Shown: positions 26,930-39,000 of the stretch, piece after piece | How positions within the stretch are numbered: position 1 is the stretch's first letter | Layout: each line of letters starts with the position of its first letter | Source of the DNA: Syngnathus acus | Taxonomy: Eukaryota; Chordata; Actinopteri; Syngnathiformes; Syngnathidae | NCBI RefSeq assembly: GCF_901709675.1 | Contig: NC_051098.1 | Coordinates: 13,235,918 to 13,299,917, forward strand | Direction of reading: 5' to 3' | Length of the DNA stretch: 64,000 nucleotides | Made by a program: the position numbers and the translations under genes | Notes under the pieces: model-generated | Databases searched by the model: none | What the model was told of the DNA's origin: nothing | What the model saw: only the letters and a program-made list of their open reading frames with translations

Positions 26930-27467
26930 GTCTCCGCCTCCTTCTTTCTCTCCCTCCCTCCCTCTCTCCCGTTCCCGGTGGGAGCAGCGTGCAAGCGAGC
27001 AGGGTTGGGACATTCCAGCCTGGCCGCTGCTGCTATGATCCACGGAGCGACCAGACACTGGCTCCAGAGGTGCGAGTGCAGCCCCAAACCGCCTCCCTCT
27101 GCTCGGCGGCTCCTGACAAGTGAGCGTGTGTAGCCAACAAAGTGGATCTTTTCTTCTCCCGGTATGTTTTTGTTGATCGATACCAAATACACGCAAGTGG
27201 AATAACGTCCACACCTGCGAGAAGTTCTCCACCGTCCACCACCAACTGAGCTCCGTTTTTTTTTTTTGTTTCTCCAATTTCTCTATTCATCGCACTTTGG
27301 TCCCGAAGCTTACGGACTCTTCTGCGGGACTGAAAGTCTCCACACTCTCCGGTGCGGTGGTCTCCGTGTCTTCCGCGTGGAATGGAGGGCCCCGCGCGGA
27401 TTTTGCACCGTGAGAATGCTTTTGGCTGCTGATACGGCCCACGGCAACCAGCGCTCCTGGAAACAAG
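26930..27467 (+). promoter_or_regulatory. cdon: Candidate promoter and untranslated first exon of cdon
   Basis: A GC-richer block follows a pyrimidine-rich CTCCCTCC run and ends at a strong splice donor (AACAAG/GTAAGA, donor at 27468). The first coding exon of cdon begins with an acceptor at 35970 and carries 67 bases of 5' UTR, so at least one upstream non-coding exon must exist. This is the best candidate I see, but other donors in the desert cannot be excluded. Confidence 0.35.
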
Positions 27468-27540
27468 GTAAGAACATCGGCGAGAAGGTAGCACTGATTG
27501 TCCCCGGGAGCTCGAAGGACGGATGGACGTCTGGCTAGCA

Positions 27541-27840
27541 GGCATGTTTGGAGAATAGTCGGGGAAGGAGGCTTGCTGAGTGACCGGAGAGTGTTGCTAA
27601 ATAGCCGTGGAAAGTTCGGAGAGGGGCCGCGGGGAAAACTCGCTGAGTGGCCGATGAAGGCTGCACCGAGAGCCGTGGAAAGTTCAGAGCCTTGTTGAGT
27701 GAGAGCGAGACCGGAGGATGTTTGCAGTGGCCGACAAAGATTCACAATGAGGACCCGAGGAAGGCTTGCTGAGTGACCTAAAAGAGGCCGGGCAAGGTGC
27801 ATTAGATCCCGGGGAAAGTTCTGACACCTAGCGGGGCAAG
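27541..27840 (+). repeat. Degenerate short tandem-like repeat
   Basis: Variants of GCTTGCTGAGTGACC recur at 27571, about 27637, about 27688 and 27763. GCCGTGGAAAGTTC recurs exactly at 27604 and 27672, with a weaker third copy near 27811. Spacing is about 50-75 bases. The repeat keeps a 213-codon frame open on the minus strand (27287-27928) with repeated GHSAS.PR units; I regard that as a by-product, not a gene. Confidence 0.6.
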
Positions 27841-30800
27841 GCTCCCGAAACGATGTGTGGCTGGATTTGAGAGAACTTTGTGATTCAACAAGTTTTTGCT
27901 CCTCATATTGACTATACTTGCAAGACACCTTCAGGTGACTGCACGCAGGAAAAAATATTTCTGCACCGGAGAATATGACTAAAAATGGTTATTATGTCCT
28001 CAGTTGGCGTGCCGTGTCAACAACATTAATTTAGAAAAAAAGAGTCCAAACATGGAGCGTTGAATCATCACTTTGTACCAAAAGAAAACTTGCAGTTACA
28101 CTTTGGGGAGCCATATTTCCGCCACATTAATTCTGCTGTCGAAACATTTGAAGTTTTTCTCTCAGCTCAGAGAGTTTTGATTGTTTTAAATCGAGTGTGG
28201 TGTGATTCAGCGCCCAAAGACCACTTTTGATTGAGTTTAAGGTCAAATCTGCATGGATTTAAGTAGATTTTGGTTTGTCATCAGAATTAGAAGGCTGATT
28301 TGTACTTGTAAAGCTCTATAAATGTACACACTACTTCTGATATTCCCCCCTAAGACAGGAATAATTTCTTGGGCATTTAATTTGACAACTGTGCTCGAAT
28401 CATTAGGAAAAAATATTAAATCATGTTTTGTTTTATTTTTTGTTGTTGCTGATTAATATGTCACATTCGCATAATTGCTGTTGTAGTTGAAGTACATTGC
28501 AAGGTAGTTGATGAATGGCCATCCACTTTCATGTTTTTTGTCAGTAAACTGAACACTCCAAACAAGTGATGGGGAACAAAGGATCCAATGGGGGCGCAGC
28601 ATCGGGGTGACACACATGGGCGCCCGCGCATAAAAAACGCCTCCAAGTTCAAACGCCGGCCGCCGCTTTGTGGTGTCAATGGGCGACAAGCAGACACTTC
28701 CGACGCCTTTCAAATCCTTTCAGGGATCGCTGATATCGACGGGTTGCTCTTTTGTTGCACCGAATCACGTGGAAATCCTCATTACGGTGTTTTCTTTCAA
28801 TTCTGGCCCCCCAAATTTGTATAACAGCAGTTTTTTGCACAAATTCCCTCCTAGTGTCGTCATTGTTGAGTTGACGCACCTCTTTTATCCAGCGCAAATT
28901 ATCAGAAACAAAACATAAAAAAGAAAAATTAAAACGTGGTATACCGAAAAATGATACCAGACCACATCAAGGTCAAGCACCAGTGTATTTAATCACAATT
29001 TTTATTTTTTTTTGTATATCTATTGTATATTTTGTGTTGCGATGCTAACACCACTGTTAGCCGCCCTGTCTTGATTCCTGGTTTTGTTTCCACGAATGCA
29101 GGGACATTAATTAGCCATTAGCGGGCCCAACTCATTTCGGACAGGCCATGAACAAAGCACAACGGTGCGATTAAGCCACTTTTTTTTACTATTAGTGTGC
29201 CCGCTAATGACAAACACATGTTGCCGTAGCAAAGCTATGTTAAGTGGGTAATTTTCAATGGGAGCGTGTAATGGTACCAAGCTCACACAGGCAACACATG
29301 CGCTATTAGAACCACACAAGAACTTTAAAGTCCACCCGCCGGGTTTCCATAGCAATGAGGACAAGTACCGATACACCGTGCGATAGCAATTAGCATTACA
29401 CCCCCCCCCCCCTACGTTCAGTCATCTGAAAGCAGATAAAAGTTTATTTTTAAGCTTTTACTGTACCTGCTAGCAAAATATGCTAATCATGCTTGTGTGT
29501 TGTGCTAACAACCTGCCTGTTAGTCTACCATTCAGTTATGACTTTCTAATCAGGTTAGTTATTATTTGCGAGCCTGTTTATTAAAATGATTGATTTTAGT
29601 TAATAATAGTCGGACGGAATTTTCCTTGACTGCTGTTTGCTGTCCAACCAGACGACTAGCAGCGAGGGGTTAACATCGCTTCTTCTCCGCTAGCAAGGCG
29701 TTACAAAAATAGCCCCGAATAAGTATGTTTTTAACAAGAATTTTTTTTTAAATTTTATTAACAGATTACTGTGGGCCTCATTTTGTAAAGAGAGTTAAAA
29801 CAAAGCATGGTTCGCTTGTTTATTTGAGCTCGCACTTCATTCTGTCACTGAGTTGACCTCTGCCTGAGAGAAGTCCCAAGAGCCATAAAAACACGGCGAT
29901 AAATCTCAGATTTTTTTTCATCGCTGTCACAATATTTTGACGTAGGGAATGACCGTCTCTCCAAATCGCCTTCCGTATCCTAAATAGCCAAATGATTCAA
30001 AATTAGCTTCCGGGCATTTTGACCTCAACTTCTCCATCAAGCCTGTTAGCGAACGCCGGCAGCCATTTATCAAGGCCCGGGCCCCCGTCGGGAGGAAGTT
30101 AGAGGGGAGGTGGCGGAGTGCCAAAAAAGCCCCCATGATCATGGAGTCTCCGGGTGCTGATTGACAACACCCAGCAGTCAGGAGTAGCTGAGGGAGAGCG
30201 ACAAGGAATGACGAGCTATACTCAAAATTGAGTCCATGTGATGGTTTCCGGGTAATAATAGAGATTCAGACATTTAAATGCTACATTTACACCATCTTGT
30301 AAAGTAGGAAAAATTGTCCAGCAAATTCGCACCAAGACAAGTAGCTGTGCTATGCTATGCTGTCTATTTACTATTCATAGAGGCAATCATAAACATTTTC
30401 AATCAATCAGCAACTGTCAGTTTATCTTTATTTGTGCGTTACTGCAACACTTAAATGACAAATATAGGCTGGAGTGATTGCAAAGGCAAACAAGCAACTT
30501 TTTTTTCAAGCAGATGTTCCGCAACGGCCGCTGGGCAAGAGCGAGGCGGTACCGGCTGGATGCGAGCCCGGCTCAGAGGTCTGCTTCTCCTCTGAGGTTT
30601 TGCCTGTTGGTGTAATGAAAATACAGACTGGCTCTAAATATACCCCGAGAACGATAAGAGGACGCAAACCACAAAGGCACAACTCAAGAAATGACCGTCG
30701 AAGTCGACGTCAAACGGGGTCTTCTTCAACTCGTCTGTGCTGCTGCGTGAAGCCGCCTCCTTAAGCCACGCTATTTGAAGTGACTATAAATACCCTTTAT

Positions 30801-33800
30801 TATGTACTTGGAACCATCTGAGGGAGCGCCTTTTGGCGAGCTGTGACGTGCGGCGAACATGTTGCAGAGCGCCACGTGGGCTTTGACGCAAAACAAAAAT
30901 ACCTTGTTGGGGTTCATTGTGTCTGGTGTGAACTTTAATCCTCAGCATCTGCGAGATTCCCGAAAGCCAGCCGACTAAATATGCCTCGGCGGCGGGGCCC
31001 CTAGTGAGCTTTTCTTTTTTTTTTTATATAGACCGCAGCTTTCTATTTCAAATGTTTCGAAAGCCAACGAGTCACATCTGACTTCGGTTTCGGTGCGGAC
31101 TATATTAAGGCCGAAACGAGCGGCCATCGGCGACTTTGTTGTCCCGCTGATCGGCGGCTTGGCGGATTCGGGCTAAACTGCGGCTTCCATCGGGCCCAAG
31201 GCGTTGTTTGGCACCGATCTGTGGAATATTGGCCTTCTGTGATAATCATTCACTGTCTTCTCTATTGCGGTCCACGGTAGCAGTTTCTAAGCGACACAAA
31301 CCCAGAGCTTCTCCATTAAGCTACCAAAAGTGCGAGAATTTCAAACGCATTGATGTGGATATTTTTTCCAGCCACTCTTCATTTTCTACTGCGCTGTTTA
31401 TTATTTCTTTATACAGTTTTGTCATTTTCGCATCAATCACTCCGTCGGGGTCCACTTACGAAAGATGGCACACGCGACATGAGACCACGCCCTCTCGCTT
31501 GGTGACAGGAGGTCTTGTTATCCTTGGCCTCGGCTGTTGGATTTTTCGAGACGTTCTGAGCCAGTGCCAGGAAATTGAGACTCGGCCGACACGTCTGTTT
31601 ATTGACGCCAGACGGTTTGTTTTGTGATCTCCTGTTTGGCGCGCAACAAGCAAGAGTAGCGAGGATAAACATTTGGACAAACTATAAGGAGCATTTGCGG
31701 ACGCTGCATATTTGTCTTTGAGTGCTGGTTTGTTTGGGTTTTTGCAAGAGATTTGTGCGTCGGTGAGGAAGACTGATTATATTTAACCTCTTCACAAATG
31801 TTTGTTTTTATTCTGGCGGGCCAACCGGAGCAGTTGCAGAGCAGGTTCTTCATCCTGTAAATCCTCGCCATGCCCCCGCAACGTGAGGAACACCACATAG
31901 ACCCATTTATCACGAGTTTCTCCCAAAGTCTGCTTTCCTTTGACTTTCTTAAAGAAAACACAATATTTGTTTTTCAAGTTTTTGGGCATTGGCCATGGAT
32001 CTATCAGGAAGAGGCTGACCAGAGAATGTTGTCTACCGCTTGTTGCCGCGGAGACATGTACACTGATGGAATCCAGGAGCGTCGGGAGGGGGGGGGTGGC
32101 AGCTGGATCAGATCACCGCATGCCCGACACAACAGATTCCAACTCCCTTTGGAGAAGGTGAACTTTCTGGCAAACTTGATCCTCCCCTTGCATCAACGCC
32201 TTTTCGCCATCATCTGTGTAGTCCAAACTGACTCGGAGGAATGTCTCACCTGGTGCGGGGAGTCAGACTCTTGGCACATGTCGGGGGTATTATAACACTC
32301 CCCACGGGCATAAAGCCCCCCTCGGGCATTCCTCTCTTCCATCGAAATTACCTTTTGGTCGGAGCAGACGTCCCGTTGTGGGTTACAAGGCCTGTGAAGT
32401 CAGCTGGAAGGACCCCGAGCGCTCCCACAAAGGCGTCGAGTTGTTAGTTACTTTGCAAAAGGTCCGGAGGTGGCCTTGTATGGCGGCGATACCCTGGGAT
32501 CCGTTTCCCATGTCCGAAGCCCTTATTGAGTTTCGTCACTGTTGGCTAATCCGGCTCTCTGAGGACCTTGGGAAACGAGTGGACCTCCCACTGGCCCCCG
32601 CCCCCTCCCTCGCAGATTCCCAAGGGAAACAAGACAACGCAGAACAATCTCCAATTAAGAGCAGCCGAACATACTGTACCATTCAGCCACGGTCTCATCG
32701 GCCTCCTCCCCTTCTTTTGCCTCTGCTTTCGCGGCCAAAAAGCCTCAGGGTGGAATTAGCGTCATCTCCCGAGTCTCGGCCGTGCCACTTTTAGGAGGGG
32801 GGGGGGCAGTGTGTGTCCTTGGTAAACAAGGCTTTGTGGGATGTGACTGTCTGATCCCCCAAGGCCTCCCATTTCCATTCCTGATCCTGCATCGCAGCCA
32901 CAGCGTCACGGCCGCGGCGTCTCGAGACCTGTCTGACCTCATCATCACCCCAGCACCGCCTCAACGGTCCACTTTCTATCCTCTTGCGGCCGAAACCATC
33001 CAAGTTTAACGACTCCCCTCTCTTCTTCCTCTGGAGCTAATTCCTTGCGCTGATTCCAAATCACGCCTCTTTCTTTGAATGGGTGAAGCAGATGGTGTTA
33101 GCCCGATGCTTCCACTCATTAGTTTCCGCCGTGGCCCCAGACTGCCTCGGCCAGTTCATCCTGACGAATAATGGACCCCCTGGAGTTTCTTTCCGCAAGG
33201 AGACTCTTTCTGGAAGTTCAGAGATACCTCGACTCACGAAGGCCATACCCAATGAGTTAATAGGTCTTGATTTGAGGTATGAGCAAGCTTCAGATAGCCG
33301 TTGTGGCTTGGCAAATGGAGACCTTTTTGTACCCTCACCCCCCTTCTCCGTCTTCTTGTTTTTGCGTTTATCTCCCATCGTTGCGTCTGTCCTGTCCGCC
33401 GGCTTTGCCTCCCTGTTGAGTTTAGGAATGCAGACTCCCTTCGCGGATCCGAGGGGGCGAGTGCGGGCAGGTTCGGGGTATAGCATGCCGGTCGGCTTCC
33501 GCTAGCAGGTCAGATCAGTCGACCGGCGCACCAGGATTGACCTGAAAAAATCGTCATCTTTACATCGTCCTTTCTCGCAGCGTCAAATTGTCTAGTGGAG
33601 TTTTCTGGATTTGGTTTGTGTGTCGGTGTCAGTGCGGTGAGGAGATTTGATCTTCCCACTGGCCCACATTGTTTGTCATTGGCTTCCACTCAGCTGTGCC
33701 GTCTTGTGAAGCTGAGTCGAGAGCGCCAGTTGCGACGTGTTGTGCCTCTGCCCCACAGCTCTTTGATGCTCCAGCGCATCGCCTTTTACCCAATGAGAAA

Positions 33801-34025
33801 GGGGTATGGGCCGGGCCCACATGGGGGCTTAAAGGAGTTCCTGCAGGTGCTCCGACACACAGTACACTTGAACCCCTTCCCCCCCCCTGATCCTCCTCTG
33901 CTTTCCCTGAGGGCAACCTGTCACTGTGTTTATTTTCTCTTGTGTCAGGACCTTCACTCCCTCTTTATCCACCAGTGGTGGAGATGGATGACGCTATCCC
34001 CTTGTGTCAGAGTTGTGCATCACAG

Positions 34026-34132
34026 TGAATAGAAGGTGCTAGCCTACCTCCCTTATAGTGGGAACGTAATTTCGATCTCTTTGTGTGTCTTGACATGTGA
34101 AGAAATTGACAATAAAGCAGACTTTGACTTTA
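34026..34132 (+). mobile_element. Possible 3' end of a non-LTR (L2/CR1-like) retroelement
   Basis: The sequence around GGGAACGTAATTTCGAT and GACAATAAAGC, followed by GACTTTGACTTT, resembles the 3' tails of fish LINEs, which end in a short tandem after an AATAAAG-type motif. No reverse transcriptase frame is seen upstream, so this would be a 5'-truncated remnant. Confidence 0.45.
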
Positions 34133-36037
34133 TAAGGAACATTTATGAGTATTTGAGGAATGGTGTGGTTCAACATAAATGTTAAGATTTAGTGTTTCTT
34201 GAGAAAAAAAATGGAGGTTTTCAATTTTTAGTACTTTTCAGTCGAATACTTTTTAAACCTGTCTGCACCCTTCTTCTCTGGTGTTAGCATTTAGCGATTA
34301 TGCTAACGATCAGAATTAAATACAGTATCTGGAGCATTGAATTGCAGCTAATTAGTTAGTTATAAATAAAATAAAGTCACTTGGGTCTAGAATACTTTTT
34401 GTAGCAGCCTGGACACCTCTTCTGTGGCGCTATCCCTTAGCATTGTTGCTAGCGCTACGTTTCAGAGTTGTATGCAGTATCTGGAACATTAAATTATAGA
34501 TAGTTGCAAATTAAGTGACTCTTTTGATGTCAGAACATCTGCTATTCAGTTTATTATAGTGTTTGGACCAGCCTGGATACTTCTAATGCTGCTTTTTGCG
34601 TCCAAAAAAAGTGTTGACGGGACAGGTAGCCGCACCCTCAGCAATGCGTTGCCACCAGCATGGGTCGGAGCCTCGCTAATGGGATTTTGGGTTTGACACC
34701 AGATATCCTAGCGGCGTGTGTCTTCATGGTGGCGGATGTCAGAGAAAAGTCAAGCAGATAAGCGGGAAGATGGATGCCCTCGTGCGTTTCCTCACAGCGC
34801 CAGATGGACGGGGCCGATAGGCAGCTGTGTGTGTGTTTATACAAGGGCGACCGGTCGCCATAGCGCCGGAAGGAACGGATGGCAGGCGGTTAGCGTATAG
34901 CGCAAAGGGGGGGGCTGACTTTTGTGCTCAAGGGCCACGTATTGATTTCATGAAACTGACAGATTTGTAGATATAGACAAAAATAATATGTACTGTTTAA
35001 ATGTATTTGAAAAAAGAAATCAATAAAATGACCATTTTAAAGGACCAAATTAGGATAACCAGCAAATTTTATGTAAATGCTCGAAGGGCCAGACTAGAGA
35101 ACAACCCATTCCTGGTATACAGTAGACGAGGGACGGCGTTACCGGTCCCGTGTTTTGTTGACACCCCCCACCCCGTGTCTTATTATTGTAATTATATATC
35201 ATGAATCCAGCAAGCCTGGGGCCTGTCGCAGCATGTGGCGTGGCGATGCGGTTTTGATGTGAGATGCCACAAAGTATACGTGACGCCAGATTACACAGTA
35301 GCCCGCTGAAATCCAAACTCTGTTGCCTTAGCGCTTTCATTGTTTCTTTAAGCACTTAAACACCTGTTTTTCCAGGATGTGTGCGAGTGTGTGTGCGCTC
35401 AAGTGTGTGTGTGTGACAATAATATTGGACTCTGACTGATTCGTTTTGAATCACAGTCAGACAAGATTGATACTGAACAGCTTACATTTTGCCAAATGCG
35501 GCTTTCAAATAGCATGACATAAATAGCATTAGCTTTAGCCCGAGCCTCGCACTCCCTGCGGTGCCCCCATCCCGACACTCGTCATCTTTTTTAATTTGCC
35601 CCCTCGGCTTGGCTCTTCCGCTGAAGCACGGCCATCAATATCACAGCTGGGCGGCCATTGTGGTTTTCTCGAGCCCTGGTTACCGAGCAGGAACCCCGGG
35701 ATCAAAGCCCGGCCTGGATTACTCTTGGAAAGAGAAGGATGAGGAGAAAGGGGGAGGAGATGTGGGCGGGGGCTGCTTCTTAATACGCCCCCCCCCCCTC
35801 TTTTTTTGGGGCTGGTCCAGCGGGGACCGCTGAGGGACGTCAGGCTAGAGTGAATCTATGAGAACGCAGAGCCGTGTGACAAGAGAGTGCTATAAAGAGT
35901 GACTGCATACCCCCCCCCCCCCATATTGGTGTCAAGGAAGTACAGTGAGATGCTCCTTCTCTTCTTTCAGGTCGGTCAATCGGAGGAGGGCGTGCACGCC
36001 GAGCGATCACGGCTGCCGGTAGGGGTCCGAGGGCGCC

Positions 36038-39000
36038 ATGGACGGTGGCCTCAGGGTCTTCCTGTCCACTCTGCTCTGTCTCAGCCAAGACCTGCTCGTC
36101 ACCTGCACACGTCAGTTACCTTTGCTTGTCTGTCTGGTTTCCATCTGGTTCTACTCCCTCCATTCATCACCCACTCTCTTTCCATCCTCAGTTCACTATC
36201 CATCTTTCCGCTCTGAGCCCGCCTCGTTGGTCCAGAGTCCGGGTTCGCCGGCCCGCCTGCGCTGCGCCACCAACCCTCAGTCGGCGGCGCTCTCCTGGCG
36301 CTTCCGGGGCGAACCTCTGCTCGGTGACACCCTGCCCGGCGTGGAGCTGAATGACGGGACGCTCACCATCGCTAATCTGCAGCGCGCCCACGTCGGCGTC
36401 TACCAGTGCGTGGCGCGCTCAGGACACGGGCTGGCCGTCGCCAGCCGCTACGCACGTGTGGACTTGGCAGGTACGTGGAAGTACCGGGGGCCATCGCCCT
36501 GTCGGTCCCCCCCTTTGCTCACCACTGCTCATAAGACTTGAAGAATCTAGTCTTTGTCGTTTGTTCCTTGCCGCCACCGCATTAAAGTAGCGAGGCAGCA
36601 AGCCAAGAAGTTGCTTTTGAAAAGGGCGAGGACGCCTGCCGCCGAGCGGCGACGGGAAGGAAGCAGAAGGAGTTTTGACATCCTTAATGAGCCTTTGGGT
36701 TTTCCTTTGCTCAGTCATAACAGCACTCGCCGCTTCCTAATGTTCCTTCTGTGTCGGGCCTCGCAGAAATCTCCCAGTACGAAGACAGCCGGCGCCGCTC
36801 GCTGTCCGTCCAGGTCGGCGATGCGGCAATCGTCGAGTGTCCTCTGCCCCGTAGCGTGCCGCCGGCCTTCCCCCGATTACGAGTGCGGGGCGAGCGCGTC
36901 GAGGCGTCCACAGGTTCTTTTTTCAGACTTTATTTTATTCTTTTTTTGAAACCTTGTTGTTGACCAACTGTGTCTCTCTTATTAGACGACTACTTAGTCC
37001 TTCCGTCCGGCAACCTTCAGATCCCGTCCGCCTCGTTGCACCATCGGGGCGTCTACAAGTGTGGCTCGTACAATCCGGTCACCGGGGAAACTGTCATGCA
37101 GACCCACGGTACCAAAATCTCTGTCCGACGTAAGTCCCGCTAGAATTTTTTTATTTTCTTTTTTTTATAAGTACAGTATTTGATGTCTTTATGTGTTGTC
37201 TTTAGATGCAGATTCCCCCTCTTCTCCAGCGAGGATAGTTTATCCCACCAGCCCCAAGAATGTGACACTGCAGCGGTCCCAGTCGTACACGCTGGAGTGC
37301 GTAGTTTCCGGAAGTCCGGCGCCGTCGTCCACGTGGTTCAAGAACGGCGAGCGGGTCCGACTGGGGCCTTCGTTGCGACACCTGCGTGACAATTTGGAAT
37401 TTGTCTCCGTGACGACAGACGACAACGGAGTATACGTTTGCGCCGCTGAGAGCGAGCAAGGGACGGTGATGAGCGCCAACTACACTGTCAACATCCTCGG
37501 TGAGGACTCGGAAGTTTTTTTATTTTGAGAACCGCTGTTCTAAAAGTCTGATGGGGAAACCGATTCGTAGAACCCGCTTCCATCCTGGTGGGCCTCGCCG
37601 ACCAGCGCGTCGCTGCCGGCTCAACCGCACGTTTCAGCTGCGTGGCCGCGGGCAGCCCCGCCCCCGACGTCACCTGGCTGTTCAACGCCGAGCCCGTGGC
37701 CGCCTCGCACCGGGTACGGATTTCAGAAGGCCAGCTGGTCATCTCGGGTGTGGTGCCGCGGGACCAAGGCGTGTACCAATGTCTGCTGGACAACGATATC
37801 GGGTCGGCGCAGTCGTCGGGAATGCTGAGTGTGCAGTCAGGTATGTCAGAAAAAACAAAAAAAAAGTTGTGAAATCGGTGCTTAAGGTTACTTCAGGTCA
37901 CATGTACAGTGACGTAGTCGGCAAAAGTAAACATCTCAACAGAAGCCGTGCTGTAAAGAGTTAAGCTGTCCACGTCTGGAGGCGGTCCTCACGCTTGGGG
38001 GTGGCGTATCGCGCCAAGGCCGCCCTCCTTCTCCCCGAGCTGGATCGTGAGAGTGAGCTTTGTGCACGCCGCCCGGGGATAAGCCCCCGCGGATGCTGGA
38101 ATGCGAGGAGTAGCTGTGAAGGGTTAGGACGGGGGGCAGACCACCCCGGCTGTCAACGTGCTACACAACCGCCTTGTATTTACGTGGTGGCGTCCTTCCA
38201 CCCCTCCGTTCCATCCACTCCTCCCTCCCTCCATCCCTGCGTGGTGTTTCCCCTGGAAGATGCAAGCAGAAAGAATGCCAAGATGATAAGAGCGTTTGTG
38301 TTGGGAGGTACCGGCCAGTCAGTTTTAACCAGTGATCCAAAACATTCCGCTTGTACATTGCAAAAACTCATTTGAGAATCCAAATATTTCTTCTCCATCG
38401 ATGCACTGACCAATCGAAGGACTGCATTATAGCTAGCGCCGCCTCGAATCCCTCGTGGCTTTGTTCTCCCTTTCTGCCTTGAAAGACTTCCTTTAACGTA
38501 TGGGATCACTTCCTTGACATCTTTCCTCTGTCGTGGCAGCCTCAGGACTACATAGAGAATTTCTCTCCGCTATTTTAATGGCCCGTGTGGGGAATGCATG
38601 GCAGCTGGCGACGTTCCCGGAATCAGGTTTAGTCTTACCAGCTCCCGGCTTGTTTACTTTTGCAAAGTGCAGCCGTGCCGTGCTCACGCGTGCGTTTCTG
38701 ACAATGTCAGAAGGTGCCATGATCCAAATGTTTGGATCGTAAAGGACTGTTGTTCTTTACTTTTAGCACGCGTGTCAAAGTCTTGGCGGTTAGCGCTGAC
38801 CCGCCATTACAAAGCAAAAACAAAGTGCGCTATGGTTCTACAAGAAACATTTTCTCTCCCAGATTTGAACCCCGGCGTGGACGTTTGGCCCTCACTGCCG
38901 CCCATGCAGAGCGATGAGGGCGGCGAGCGCTTCCTGACGGAGGAGGAAGACGAGCCGCCGTCCGATGGTGGCGCCCACCGTCTCACGCCCGACGCGCCCA

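Larger units (their letters stand above)
27468..35970 (+). other. cdon: Probable first intron of cdon, no coding gene supported
   Basis: If the first exon ends at 27467, this 8.5 kb is intron 1. It contains the degenerate repeat near 27.6 kb, AT-rich stretches with many TTAGC/GCTAA pentamers (29.0-29.6 and 34.3-34.5 kb), C-runs near 29.4, 35.79 and 35.91 kb, and a LINE-like 3' end near 34.1 kb. Open frames up to about 145 codons show no domain. Confidence 0.4.

Noticed and set aside
27287-27928. A 213-codon minus-strand frame
   Set aside because: It is kept open by a degenerate repeat, as its GHSAS.PR units show. No domain is seen. It is reported as a finding, not as a gene.
31208-31627. A 139-codon plus-strand frame considered as an intronic gene
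   Set aside because: No recognisable domain, no good start context and no flanking splice signals that extend it.
38598-38862. The open frame continuous with the FNIII-1 exon of cdon, considered as a hidden Ig5 exon
   Set aside because: The translated intronic part has scattered cysteines but no Ig strand pattern, and a good acceptor (TCTCTCCCAG) lies at 38862.
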